64,000 bases of DNA, from NCBI GenBank assembly GCA_020726505.1, contig JAHLEZ010000006.1, forward strand, positions 2,108,001 through 2,172,000, in the 5' to 3' direction. This stretch comes from Leptodontidium sp. MPI-SDFR-AT-0119 (taxonomy: Eukaryota > Ascomycota > Leotiomycetes > Helotiales > Leptodontidiaceae). This document shows, one piece after another, positions 37,514 through 51,100 of this stretch (the first letter of the stretch is position 1; each line of letters starts with the position of its first letter). Below the pieces are notes generated by a model, which saw only the letters and a list, made by a program, of their open reading frames with translations, made no database searches and was not told where the DNA came from. A program made the translations under genes and the position numbers.

Positions 37514-40500
37514 GGCGAAGCTGGGCGGCTGGCAGCGAAGGAAATCGAGGCAGTCCGAGGATTGTGAGAAGGTGAGTTGGGGGGGATCAAAGGTATGTTG
37601 GCGGCGGAGGATGTAGGTGAAGAGGAGGGTGGTTCGAATAGGACGGAATGGATGGGATAGGATGGGATTTGAGATTGGGGGGTGTCCCAGGTTGTTTTTG
37701 CCGTACTAATCGCCTAGCAGTCGCTAACCGTAACAGACCAGGCGTGGGCGCGGGCCTGCACCGTTCGAGTCCTGTCCTAAGGCGCAAGAAGTCAGTTTTG
37801 GCGGGGGCAAGGCAGGGCAGGGCAAGTCCAGTAGCAGGCAGGATGAAGAGAATTGTCCTTGGCGAAGACTCTCACTAAGAACCATCTCTTGCAGAGACAC
37901 AGCTGGAAGGAGTCCGGTCTGATCTGCTTACCTGAGTTGATGGTAATCCGAGCCTTGCCGGCGGATATGGCTCCCTCAAATGTTTTGTTTGAATTAGGGG
38001 ATCGGAGAGTCGACTAGGAGAGTAGCGGCCCAAGAACGAATATCTGTGGTAGGTAGGTAGGTAGGTAGGCTTGTTGGTAACTGAGGAGGTATCCGGCTGG
38101 TATTCAGGCGTAAGTGCAAGACCAAAGTAGGCAGGCAGATATCAACAGGAACAAGTAATTGGAGAAGGCCGTCCAGCGATCCGATTGTAGGGTACGTAGG
38201 TACGCAGGTAGGGTAAAGTTGGTAGAGTACGGTAGACACTTGACTTGACTTGACTGTCCGAAGTCAGTATCATCTATTCACTGGCGGTGAAGTTGACTTG
38301 AGTGAGTGAATAGTTGACAGTACCCTAACTGACCAGGAACCTAGTCATGAACTAGATGGAAAAGCTTTGGTCGTTGCACGTGAAGTTGAAGTTGGATTTA
38401 ACTTTTTCACACGATCGTCCTTCTGCGCAGATCCTTTGCTGATCGGGGATGTAAAGTGGTGGAAGTCGAAGGGAGCAAGAGGGAAGGCGCATAGAACAAG
38501 TCAGGTAATTCTAGGGCAAGGCAAGGAGGGGATGGGAATGGGCGTAGTTTATGTATCTTCACTTCACAGCTTTCCGCTTTCCCAACTCTTGCAAGAGCAA
38601 TCAAGTCTAGACCATAAAGGCCAAGGTTCTTGAATCCTCGTCGTCGCTGTTTTTGCGATTGCACTTGCACTTGCACTTGGTAAGGCCCACCGAGGGGACG
38701 GGCATGGGTAAGAGATAGGTCAACACAGTCTCAACAGAGGAGTATAAACACTGACTGTACTTTATGCAAATTATGCTTAGTTTTTGCAGATACTCTATGT
38801 GACTTATTGGGAGTCTAATCGAATTGGCATTATACAAATAAACAAAACCTCTTGTAGCCTTTAACACAACAAAACCATAAACCTCCAAATCTCCAAATCA
38901 ATCCCCTTTACCCCTCCAACCCCTCCTTCACCATGCTCGCGCCCTCTGTCTCAGAACGGACCAGGATCGGGCTGCTCAGGGCGGCGATGCGCTCACAGTG
39001 GGACAGACATGGGGAATCCTACGATTTCCACACCGACGTCATCGCCGCCCACAGCCAACCTGGACATCCTTCGCACAACGAGCCGCGAGACGAGGGCACT
39101 TACCAGCCGGCCAGATACAATACCGGAAGCCATAAAGCACAATCTTTCTTTCAATTTACAGTATCTTGAAGTCCGGATAAAACACTTATACATTTTGAAA
39201 GTTGAATCGATTAAAGGGGACATGGACATTTTCCTGACCTTATGTCATCAAACCGCAGCAGGGGACAAGTCATCCACACTACCACAAACTCTTTATCTGA
39301 CAGTGCATTATGAACATGAACTTAATCCTCCACAACCCTCCCCTCCCACCCACTCTCCATCTCCCCACTCGATCTCCCGAATAATAAAACAAATACAGCC
39401 AGTAGGTTTCTTTTTTAAAAGAAAAAATGTATTAAAAAATGCACTATTTAACCCCCCTCCTCCCCCGAAACCAAACCAGCCTCAGCCAACATCCCCAAGT
39501 CAAGCTCTTAGTCTTGGTGTTAGTCTTGGCCCCAGTCTTCGTCTTCTAGAACACAACCTAAAGTAGGCCGGTAGCGCAGTAGACCAATAGCTCAAAGAGT
39601 GTCCTAGGCACTATTCTCGGCGTCTAAAAAATCTACCGGTAGCTCCACCAACCATTCATGTCTCGCGCATCGCTGCTCTTTATAGACATGATGAGATAGG
39701 ATAGTATCTACATTTCTGGCAGACTCGATTCATCATTGCTGAAAAGAGTTGGATAAAGAACCCCACAAACATGCTCCAGGTTGTCTTGCCTTATATGTCC
39801 TGTAGCTTTTGTGGAATTGCAGTGGTGCGGAGGGAGCGGGGTGAGTGAGCATGGGTAGTACCTCTAAGATGCCTTCTAAAGAAAAGGGAATAAAGAAGAG
39901 ACGATAATAGGAAGACATTGGGAGAGGAGTAAATATCATTAAAAAAAATATTAATCTTCAAGATCGGTGGACGCTCAAATCAGTTGGGGTGGGTGAGGAT
40001 GTTTCTCCTCTGGAGCGTCTGAAGCTGTGTAACCGAGTAAGCAATCTCGCCTTCTCAACCTTTCAATTATCATGTTGACATCTGACGTATAAAAAGACAC
40101 TGTTCTAAAATGATATTTCTTTAATTCTAATATAGACCCATCTAAGCATTGAATCTACCCGAATATCCCAAATACATCTAGTTCGACATCGGAATTATCT
40201 GAAAGTCCCACATATTCCCCAGACAATAGACCATAGAGGTAATGCACCTATCATGTCCTTACTTGAGCTGCACAGACCTAGACCTAGACCTAGACCTAGA
40301 TATCAATACCCATCCTGCCTTGTTCAGCATTCGGTTCCATGGTACACAACAGTACCAGCGAAGCGAAGCACCATCTCCATCCCCTTTAGTCCTGCAACAA
40401 ATCCTAACCCTCACTCTCCCTCTCCTCAACCCAACCATCCACCCATTCCAACACAACACAAAAATATAAACTCGGCACAGCTCCCTGACAGCCCACATTT

Positions 40501-41158
40501 TCTTAGTAATTCGGCGACTGTTCCTTCAAGCCAAGAAGTACGTACAGAAATACATCTTTCAAGTCCCCTGATCGAAGAAACAACGGTACGCTACCCCATC
40601 ATTCCCAATCTTCGGCTGGCTATCAACCACCAACCATCAACTGCCGGCACCAGTAACGTCACTCAACCAGGTACAGTAAATTCGTTCGTGGCAACAACCA
40701 TCCGGGCTTTCTCTTGCCATTCTCTTTCCCCTTCCTCTTCTAGTGTCGTAGACTGGTTATCCATGACCGGATCAGGAGTATTCTGACGAGTCCGTCTGGC
40801 TTGGCTGTGCATAGGTAGATATCTAGCTGCCTGGATCGAGATCTGGTGAGAGGAGAGGAGTGCAGTGCGTGGTATAGTTGAGCCTCAACCAGCATACCAT
40901 CCCCACAGTACAGGAGACTGTGAGGAAGGAAGAAAGGGCCCACACAAGTCTTGACAGCTGGGACAACTGGGGGGGAACTTCCGTAGATGGCAAACTGCCA
41001 GATATTCCCTTCCCCTCTGCCAACTTTCCTTCTCTTCATCGCAGTCCTGGTTTCGACCCCGATTTCGATCTCGATCGTACGGTAAGAATTACCGTTCTCG
41101 ATATTTCAACTCTCCTATACTTTCCGTATAACACAACAGAATAGCGTACGGAGTCATC
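37514..41158. other. Long intergenic region, no gene confidently recognised
   Basis: About 3.6 kb. Contains the HOG1 upstream region, GTAG units near 38049-38069, a GACCTA/CTAGAC hexamer run at 40274-40301, and scattered CT tracts. Candidate frames at 38933-39169 and 39009-39566 (plus) overlap in different frames, lack family resemblance and have no clear splice logic. I treat the region as non-coding. Confidence 0.4.
40274..40301. repeat. (CCTAGA)n hexamer repeat
   Basis: Four to five copies of a CCTAGA hexamer. The unit does not match fungal telomeric TTAGGG. Confidence 0.85.
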
Positions 41159-43952
41159 TCAACTCCACCTAGCAGCCGAAAAGTCCTGACCAAGATCAAA
41201 CCACGGCCCTCTCGACCAATCCACATTATTTAACCAATCAAAACCATCATCACCACCTTCCTCAAAGCCCACCTGCTGCTGCTGTTGTTGCTGTTCAAAC
41301 CCACTCCCCACAGCACCACCATTATCAAACCCAACCGTCGACCCATTAACACTCGCAGTCTCAAACCCAGCACCCACCACACACCCAATGGTCCCAGGCG
41401 CCGTCCCACCACTCTCCTGCGAACTCGGCGGAAACGCACTCGAAGCCAACGACGACATAGGCAAACAAACCGCCCCGGGATTAAGGATCTGATCCAAGAT
41501 CCTCTTAATAATAAGTTTCATGCGTCCACACAGCTGATAATTGCCCGCCGCGGGTTTAACCCACTCGAGGAACCCAATCAGCAGGCTGAGATTCTGCACG
41601 ATCTCGCTGCGCGGCAGCACGAGTTTCGTGCTATGAGGGGCTTTCACCTGTTTGAGTAGTTCGACGCAGAGGACACCTGAGGAGGGCACGCCCCAGCACA
41701 TGAGCATCCAGTCGAAGTCGTGGTGGTGTTCTGTGAAGCGGTCGCGTTGAACCCAGAGTAGGACGGTGAGTTCGAGCATCTCGCGCGCGCAGTCGACCAT
41801 TGATTGGCCGTCGAGGAAGCCTTCTTTGTGGGCGAGTCGTTCGAGGAGGAGGCGGTGCTCGAGCATGATCAGGCGGAGGCAGAGGCGTCGCCAGAATTTG
41901 CGGTCCGGGCAGTCTGGGGAGCCTAGGTCGGAGAGCTTGAAGTGGTAGAAGGAGGGGAGGTTGTGGTAGATGCTTTGGATGCGGCCCATTAGGTAGCTGG
42001 GATATGTTAGTGTCGTGTCTTAGACATGATGTATGGTTTGAAAAGGAACGAGAGAACCAACCTAATCTTCTCAGCGGTACAAACATCTTTATCACCGAGT
42101 GACAACTCCAGAACCTCATTCAGCACCTGGGCGAGCATTCCATGAGCTCTTGTAGCTGTAGTATTATAAATCTGCCCATCCTTATTCCACCCATTCTCAT
42201 CCAAATTAGCAACTGCTTCCTGAAGTACCTCTCCTCCCTGAACTAGCACTTCCTCGCTTAAATCCAGAGGAAGCTCGAAGCGAGTATATCGATAACTGAG
42301 TGCCGGCGGCCTGCCAGTCAACAAAGCCGAACCTTTATCGAAACAGAATACTACGGTAAATAATCGCTTCTTGGTCTCTGAGAGGTATGATGGCGGACGG
42401 CCAGTATCGATCTGACGATGTAATCCCAGAGCGGTGGAAGAGCTAACCAAATCTCCCAATTGGCGCCAAACAACCAAACCTGTACAAAGTCAGATACACA
42501 AACACCTCAACTCTTCTCAATTTTCAACTCACTAGCATCACCACTCAGCACCGTCTGAAGCACCAAGTTCTTCACCAGGAGCGCCACCATCGGCACATTA
42601 ATCAAATCCATATAATTCGAAAGCGTGATACAAGCCTGCACACAATCCTTCATCTCGACCGCAAAATCCCTCCTATTCCTCCTATCCCCCCTCTGCGTAG
42701 CGAAAAAAGCATCCCGTTCCGGCAACGACAGGATCGACGTCGTAAGAGCACCATAAACAGCACCCAGAGACTCCCATCTGAAATTAGACCCGCTGCACGA
42801 TGCCAACCAGTCATCAAAATCCTCGAACTCCTGTAGAGCCCTCTCGGCGTTCTTACACAGTAGCGTGGATACCTGCTCGAGATCATCCGTGTTCCTCGGC
42901 TCCTTATTAAACACGCCTGCGAAAGAGGAGTTCCAGAACGAGTTCGCGAGAGCGAGGACGCTGTGTTTGGGGTAGGAACTCTCATGACATTTCTCGAAAT
43001 ACCACTCGAGTAGAAACTTGCACGTATGTTCATCGGGCATGGCATTTAGGACTTTGGTACCCAGAGCGACGCGGGGAGAGCCGCAGTGCTGTTTCCCGGC
43101 TAGCATTAGGAAAGTTTGCGATTGGAGACTCTCGTACGAGGGGACGTGGAGGTCGGAGTCGACTGATATTTGGATCTCGTCATTGCCGAGGTTTTCTCGA
43201 TTTTCCATAAACACTGCTGAGAAGTTCGTTGGGCCTGGGATGTGTTAGTCTGGCGAAGTGAGATGTATCAAAAACAATATTTGGCAATAATAATGGACAA
43301 CGAGATATCCCCCCCACTTGTGTGAGGCAAATCGGGATAGCGGAGTTAGATAAACAAAAATATCTCATGTAAGACATTCTCTTGGAAGCTCAAACAAGAT
43401 AAGAAAGTGGGATGTGATCACTAAGAAAATATCGTCTAGATCCCGCTTGAACTCCAATTACAATTCCAATGCCGATATATCAAACAAACACAACATCAAA
43501 CTCATAGTAAAAACACAGCAGCAAATCGACGATACAGAAACAGACTCACCAAAGAACCCTCCCGACTTAATAAACGGTCCACTCTCAGGCGTTGGCTTAG
43601 TAGCAACATCAACATGCAACGCGCCAGAAGCAGACCGACTCAACCTCCTCGGGGTAGCATCAATACTTACCCTCCCCCCTTCCCTCTCCCTCTCCGCATC
43701 TCTCTCTCCTGAGCCGCTGGAAGGCGTCGGCGGCAGAATGGGCTTCCTCCTCCCGTCCGGGACAGGCCGGGTCATAGGCGCAGTCAGATAGACGCATTTG
43801 GAGACGACCTTCCTCCTTCGACAACGATCGCACACAGGCAACGTGTGGTCACAACTGACTTTAGCTCGTCGACACGGTTCACACGAGGGCGGCTTCCCAT
43901 TCCGGCGTCGCGGGAGCGCCGTGGGACTAAGCAGACCGGGGCTCGCAGACAT
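41159..43952 (-). CDS. Zn2Cys6 transcription factor with fungal-specific TF domain
   Basis: DNA-binding regulator of unknown targets. Exons 43952-43550, 43234-42533, 42479-42062 and 41996-41159 join to about 786 residues. The binuclear zinc cluster is at C24, C27, C34, C41, C44 and C53 (C-x2-C-x6-C-x6-C-x2-C-x8-C), preceded by basic RRRNGK. The middle homology region has ALGLHRQIDTGRPPSYLSETKKRLF and FCFDKGSALLTGRPPALS, the conserved hallmark of the fungal_trans domain. The C-terminus has a seven-Gln run and an acidic/aromatic tail (FDWLNNVDWSRGPWFDLG) that could be an activation domain. The first intron is long (315 nt), so extra small exons there cannot be excluded. No biosynthetic cluster genes flank it. 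Confidence 0.88.
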
Positions 43953-45006
43953 CGCGGACTACCTTATCCTTACGTTGCGTTGAGAGGCTCGGTTTAAGGG
44001 TCCGAGATGTGAGATGTGCGGTTGATGTCCAGGGGCCGGAATTGGAGATCCAGGAAGATTTTTCTTGTCTGGCTGGGTGTAGGAGTTGGGGAGAGAAGGA
44101 AAGTACTTTTTTCTCTTCACGGCGCGGGATTGGAGAAAGCGGGGTTCGGATATCGATTTATCGGTGTTTCTTGTCAGCAAAGTGGATGTGTCGTCTCTAG
44201 CCACCAATGAGATGTGTGAATTGAGCCGGTGTCGGGGTAATGCTAGCCTCTATCCCGTACTGCTGGTTTGTAATAGTAAATGCATCGCAGACTGATAGGG
44301 AAGGTAATGTAATGTGTGCATGGACCGAAGAAGTTGTTTTCAAAATTGCCGAGAACATTGCAAGGAATTCCTTACATCTCTTGCAGAGGAAGCACTTGCT
44401 GTCCCGTTCATTCCCACGACAAGTTTCTAACACCAATTGTTATCCATCGGCTGGCTATCTCTACTCCCAACCAAACAAGGCTTCTTTAATATGACGATCA
44501 CGGTCCAATCCGAAGAAAAGGAGTCAAAGAAACTTTTGTATTTCTCATCAACATGGGTATCATAACACACACCAGCGACCAATCCCGTGATGTTCCCATT
44601 CTCCGCGCCATACCCATCATCAGCCCCCTTCCTGAACCCATCCCCGACTTCATCCCACATTTAAAAACAACATAAAGAGTAGAGAGAAAGAGCGCAAGAA
44701 ATTCCTACCCCCTGCGCCCCCTACAAAAGGCTCAAAAGCAAATTGGTATTCCTCTTTCCTTGACGCACGCGTTTTTCTATGTTTGTATCTCTCGAATCTG
44801 AAGCCGCACGCTTTTCTCCCGCCCGAAAAACGCATCGTCGGGTAAGCAAGAACTGAAGGACGGAAACCGAACCGAAAACGAAAACGCGGAAATCAAAAAA
44901 TTCGCCGTAAAATCACGAGTTGGTATTTGGGGTATTGCGCGCCAGGGTATATATCCAGCCAGTGTACTGCACAATGACTCTAGGAAACGAAGGGGGAAAA
45001 GATCAT
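43953..45006. other. Intergenic region, no gene recognised
   Basis: Upstream of the Zn2Cys6 gene and downstream of the KH-domain gene. Mixed sequence without conserved frames. Confidence 0.45.
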
Positions 45007-48000
45007 TTAAGAACGCGGTGGTCCAATTGGGCCTGGGTATCCTGAGGTTGAATGAGAAGTCGAGGGTCGACCACTGTCGGTCGAAGCTCGCATAGTGTGT
45101 CTTGGTGTTGCATCACCTGGATGCTGAAGGTGGGTAGGCTTGTGTTCGTTGCTGCCATTGCTGCCGTTACTGGCACTTCCAAAGTGGTGACGAGTAGGCC
45201 AGACAGTGCCTTCATCGTCAGCCAGATTGACGCCGCTGTCGTTCCATGGGTTACGGTCAGCATTGAAGCTTCGGGTCGATTCGATGGAGATCAGGGAAGA
45301 TTTCGAAACGTTGTTAGATCCATTCTTGAAGAATCCACCTGGAGACTGAGAACTGTTCTTGCGACGGTCCAAGAATGAAGAGATTGAAGACATGCTGCCT
45401 GGCTTGCGGAGCTTATCAAAAATGGTGCTTCGCTCACGAGCAACATCATCGCCAAAGGAAGACTTGGTTGGCGAATCCGTAGAGACAGGAGCAGGAGCAT
45501 GCTGGAGAAGCTTCGAATCGAAGTACTGGAGAGACTCTTCGAATGAATCGGATTTTGGTCGAGGGATGGCCCCCTTGACTGTAACCGTCTCGATACCAGC
45601 AGAGGCGAGGCTAGAATTGAGGAAGTCGATGGCGTCCCGAACTCCGCCAGCATTGTTTCGTGTGAAGGTCCAGTGGAGGGTTACAGTAGGCTTGCCATCC
45701 TCTGTAAGCTCAGCCTCATCCTGTGTGACCTGAACCTCAACGACGTATTGTGCCTTGAGCTTGGAAACGAGCTCGCTCTTGAATTTCTTGGACTCGAGGA
45801 ACTCAGTTAATTCAGCGGTTCGAGCAAGAATCAAGTCGTGGTTGTCTGGGACCATTCCGAGGAACTCGTCGACGCAGTGGGGAACTTGCCACTCTGGTCC
45901 AGAGACTGTGACGTCGTCACTGGCCTGCTCGGTGCTTGGGAAGATGATCTTGCAGTTCCATTTCTTCTCTAACTCCTCAAGCTGGTTGAGACGAGCAATG
46001 AGCTGTCTGTGATAAAGTCGGTCGACGTTGACAACTTGAGTCGTAAATTCAGAGTCCACCCGATCAACCATGTCCAAGATCTCTGACTTGACAAGCTCCA
46101 GGTTCTGGGCATTACGAGCTGGTGTACGACAGATGACGTTGTCGACCTTGATATCGTCCTCTTCTCGGCCTACACCTCCACGATCCATAGCATTGGAGAA
46201 TTTGACGAATACAGAGTGCTTCTTCATGATTCGCTGGATGTGTTGGCCCCCGATTCCAATGATACGCTTGTGGTACTGGTCCGGAACATGGAACGAGATT
46301 GAAGCTGGCATTTCTTGCTCAACGAGCATCAATCCATTTCGCATAGCGTCGTAGTTGTTGCCACAGACATCAATGTTGAAGTTGTACTCGTTGAAGCCAT
46401 CGAAGATGATCTGGACACTGCTCTGGCCCATGATCTTATTGATCTTACCGTTCTTCTTGCCACTCACAAACTCCTTGTGCTCATTAGCCAGTTCAATCTT
46501 GACTCGAATCTGATATGCACTTCGAGTAACGAATTTGATGTCAGAAATGACCATCAAAGCGGCCTTGACAGAATCATCGGATCCTGTAATAGAGAATGTA
46601 AGCTTATCAAAAGCAACGTCGGCATCGGAGTTTGCACAAATATCGGAGAGCATAGTCCGAATATCAGTTGGGTTGGGTAAACGCATAGCTTCGACTTGTT
46701 GAATCCACCAGGAAGCGCTGTAGAATTGACCAGTCTAGATTTGTTAGCATTCAAAAATTGTCTAAATTTAGAGATAACTCACCAAAGCCATAACATCTCT
46801 AACGGTCCGCTCGACATGAAGTCCCTCTACACCTTGAATTCTAATCATGTTTCGCTGGGATGCAAGGGCTGGGAATTGTATGAAAGTTCCGTTGGTCTCC
46901 ATAATCTTTCGAATCTTGTCCAGTCTGGTCAATAGGATGCTGTCTAGCTTTGGAGCTGCAACCACAGCATCCTTCATGAAAATTCTCGTGCGGCTGACAA
47001 GTTCGTGAATCTTAGCTTTTGCCATAGCGATGTTGTGTGCTGTCTCGCCGGTGATGAAGATCTCCTCGGGGTTTCGTCGTTCAGCTCCAGTTGGGCAGTA
47101 TCTGTAAACCTGGGAGAATGGTGGAGGGAAGTAGATAGCTGTGTTTGTGGTTGATTCGATGAGTTTAATGTTCTTTCGTGATCGGCCACAAACAACTGTG
47201 TGAAGGGACAGCTCCAGCATGGTTCCATCTACGACACGTCCAAGCTAGGGAGGTGTTAGCTACAGCATTTTAAAACGCTTAGAATCCACTTACAAGTCTA
47301 TCAATGAAGATGAGGATTCTTGTCTTTGCATGCTCAGCACTCTCCATGTCTCCGTAAACAGCAATTCTCCATCTTTGATCCCGTCCAGCTTCTCCACTGG
47401 CATTTTGTCCATCAGCGAGAATAAATTTGGGCCCAAGAAGGAAGATATCGACTCCACAGAAAGCTGCAACGGTATCAAGGTGTTCAATGACGTGTACTTG
47501 GAGGGCGGCTTTTGTTTGATCAAGAACGAGATCTCCATCGATGTCGATAATAGCACATCGCTGTGGAACGTCAGCATAACCATCCAAAGCTGAAAAATCA
47601 CTGGTTCGAGTCTTACCAATGCCAAAGGCGTGTCATTCAGGATGGTCTCTCTGCTCTTGTGTACCAGCTCCGGGCTTCCCGAAAGACAGACATTCGTAAC
47701 CTGTCCCTTTACTCTCTTGGGTTCCGACGACTTGACATGAGCTTCGATTGGTAGTGGGCCGTTGGTGAGATCTTTGCAGAGTTGTCTCAAGGTCGTAACG
47801 TTCTGAGCGTGAACTGGGAGCTCGTGGATAGGCACGTCATCGGGCGCGTCAGAGGGGTGTGTCCATCGTTCGACTGCACCTTTCGTCGCGTATAGGATAT
47901 CCTCGATGTTCGGTCCAGCAAGATCTGAGGCAAAGGGTACGTTGAAGGAGTAGTGTATAGGCGTATCAGCCTGGGTGGGCGAGAGGATGGGAGAGGCACC

Positions 48001-48198
48001 GTTCATCTTGTGCTGCTGTTGGGGCTGACCTGTCATGGGCATATTTGGTCGTCCCATGCCGAAGTTCGGACCCATCCGATCGGACCAATGCCGCATATTT
48101 GCTAACTTGTTCATATTGAGTCGTGGGTCGTCGAGGTTGCGGGCGACGATGTGTTGTGGTGGTGTCTTCTGAGCCAGGCCGAAGAACGACATTGACAT
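45007..48198 (-). CDS. Multi-KH-domain RNA-binding protein (Khd4/Bicaudal-C-like)
   Basis: Predicted cytoplasmic mRNA-binding protein. Exons 48198-47617, 47560-47294, 47244-46783 and 46734-45007 join to about 1012 residues. Several KH-type modules are visible: VVCGRSRKNIKLIESTTNT, a degenerate one in KNGKINKIMGQSSVQIIF, and a clear one in KRIIGIGGQHIQRIMKKHSV with GxxG. Further diverged repeats are likely around QLEELEKKWNCKIIF and near the N-terminus. The C-terminal 170 residues are Ser/Asn-rich and disordered. The multi-KH layout resembles Khd4, an RNA-binding regulator of filamentous growth in a basidiomycete, and animal Bicaudal-C; that link is from memory of domain layout. A fungal Scp160 (vigilin) type is less likely because the KH modules are fewer. 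Confidence 0.8.
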
Positions 48199-51100
48199 TC
48201 GAGGTAGGTCTTGTCCTCAGGTGCTCAGGCTCGAGCGAGGCACCTCAGGCTCAGGTAAGCTGTGCTGCGGCGGGAATCCTTAGGGGGGGTGAAGCGAGGG
48301 CGGAGATGCAGTCTAGCCGCTCCGGGAACGGGTATGGGCTCGCTCTGTACTCACACTCGAACTCGAACTCCACTCCTCCTCACCACTGCTGTCTCGTTGT
48401 TCTGCCTCACTGCCACTGCCACTGCCACGACTTGGGGATCTTGGATTATGGCAAGGGGGACCAGGGCAATAATTGGGGATGGGTGAGGGTTCAGAGGTAC
48501 GCAGTCCCCGTACGGATCTGTTGGGAGGACAGGATGGGACTCCAGAGTCAAAGAAGTGACTTGATGCAGCACTCCACTCCACAAAAGAGAGCACAGCAGA
48601 GTCGATGAAGGATGGTGCAGGACACCTTTCTCAGCGTGGTGTGGTGCGGTGAAAGCTGCAGCTGAACAAAGCTTCACCCTGGACCTGGACTGGACTGGAC
48701 TTGGACCACCCGCGGCAGCAGCCAGCCAGCCAGACAGAGAAGACGATTGGAAAGGGTTTGAAGAGACCAATGCTCTAGGCTTGCGTGGAGAGGTGGACGT
48801 TCGAAACAAGACACCAGGAAGGTTTGAGGACGAAGTGAAGGATTTAGCGGGATATGTAACTTGTGTTGCAGCAGCATGGAAGTCAAAAGCATCAAAAGAT
48901 CGAAGCACCTCAAAATCAGGGCTCTGGACAGGACAAGACCGGACTGGACAGGCTAGTGTAGGGCAAGGCAAGGCTCAGAAGAGTACGGCAAGTCAGCTTC
49001 GAGGAATCATGGAAGGCCAAAGAAGGCAAGTCAGGTCTGGTCTGCTTTGCTTTAGTGTGTGGTGTGGGCTGTTGCGCAGCACGGTGCAGAACTAGGAATA
49101 ATAGTGGCCCAGGGGGGAGATACCGACAGGCCAGTTACATGCTGCAGCTCCAAGTACTTGCAGGCCAGTTAAACCGACAGATCCGAGAATCACGTCCGTA
49201 TTGCTCTTTTAGGACTCGTCAGTAGCATTTCTTTTATTTTTTAGGTCTTACTTCAGTAAACCGGGACTATGAAATCTTGATAGAAGTTGCTTTTATGGTT
49301 GCACCAAGCCAAGTACCAATAAGAACCTTTGCCTAGTGCCATTATCGCCAGAATTATATGGACTACCACCACCGTCATGAGTTTAACAGAAGCAAGAAAA
49401 TCCACAGCCAAGTTCTGGAGCTGCACGACAGCCATGGAACCAAGCAAAGCGGAAGAAGCAGATAGATACCTTACCTACCACATGCAATCTCTGGCCAATA
49501 ACAATTGCAAACAAACATGCTGCAGTCAGCCCAGAACTGCATCTCATGAATCTTTGCAGCTTCTACCTATCGGCACACAAGTGCCGTTACAAAGACTCCA
49601 TCTCTGCTCCAGAGACCAAGTTCAAGGAGCGCTTGACCATTTAATTGGTTTAGTTTTTCGTCATTGTTCCAGACCTCTTCTCCTCCTGACATTTGTAAAG
49701 ACCAAAGAAGGATTTATACCATTCTTATCTAGCGTACCGTTCAAAAACCTTCCCCATCTCTCAGTCCAACACTAATCCACTTAACTCCACTCCCGCCCAA
49801 CTCCGTGCCGTCCGACAGAAGTCCAGGCTAGGTTTCCTAGTTTCCCTGGTGCATTTCCTTACGACTCAATCTTGTAAAATGCTGGTCCGTCTGGCTGTCT
49901 GTCTGTCGATGAATCTGGCAAGATGTCACGGTTCACGGTCCCCCGGAACGAATCATGAAACAGAAGACAGGAAACACTTCAACGAGGCGCGTGGTCCCAG
50001 GAAATAAAGCTCCGGGCCACAAACCACTAAATTCCAATTCGTTGAACACACACACCTACTTCTCTTACACCCTTTTCTCTTCTCTTCTCCAAAACGATGA
50101 CCAAGCCTTCCCCAATTCCATCCTCTTCTCTGCCATGTCCTCAAGCTGATCTGTGCATCGGAATCATATCCTCGGGATGAAAATGAGATCTGATCGAGCC
50201 GCTTCCCCCGGCCAGGCCTCGAGAACGTGTTTAAAAATGGAAACGGGCCTACCGTTTAGCCCTTCCCGTCCACAGAAAAAGGTCCCCAAGCGTCGTTCTG
50301 TCATTGAGTGATGACTTCATTGATGGGGAAAGGGGGGTGACAGATGATTTTTATAAGTCATTGTGGCCTGAATCATCTCCGTTCGGTTTTGTTTCGAGGC
50401 TTGGAAGATTCCGAGTTCTCCGAAAATGCTTCGTTCCAAAGTTGGGATTTCAATCGGCGCACACGTGATTGGATGCTATGAAAATTCATTATTGTTCCTC
50501 ATTGCAATCCACTTAGATTTTCACGGTCTATTGTCGTCAATTGCTGATTCAGTAATATATATAGTGGTTCAAGTTCATCCATTGATTTGTGTGTGGTGTC
50601 CGCGTTCACTACTTTTTGAAGAGAGTATGAATATTTGAAATTTGGTCTATTCCTACGACCTTTTCTTGACATCAAGTCCTCTTGGTCCTCTCAGATATGC
50701 CCTCCTACGCACTTTTCGTTTCCATGTTCCTAGGGCTTCTTCTTCTACAGTCGCAGATAAGGAAATTATATCGAAGCCTTGAGGCTGTCGACAGCAGAGT
50801 TGCTCGTTGCACCCTGTCGGACAACATCCTTTGAAAATTATATCATTCCGTTATTCGAAGCAATTGCTTAGACACATGGAAAGCAATTCCTACACCTGAA
50901 GACAAGATCAATTGACAAATTGTAGGCCGATATGAGTATACGTGTTGGTGTATTAAGGATTTACGACATCTTGCAGGCCCTTTTTGTAGCTTCCAAGCTG
51001 CCAGTCAAGCAACAAGTATTACGGGAATCACTCTTTACATGAACCAAAAGTTAAGAGCCATCTTTTCTCAAACCGAAATTTATCATTTCACTCGCCTGCT

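Noticed and set aside
37735..37800. Possible tRNA T-loop (GTTCGAGTCC)
   Set aside because: No matching acceptor stem, D-arm or anticodon arm could be folded around it; no tRNA found in the window by eye.
39009..39566. Plus-strand 185-codon frame, with a second frame from 38933
   Set aside because: Proline-rich, overlapping different-phase frames, no conserved motifs, and a poly-A/poly-C run inside; best explained as chance.
40274..40301. CCTAGA hexamers as an interstitial telomere
   Set aside because: The unit is not TTAGGG/CCCTAA and the run is short; treated as a simple repeat.
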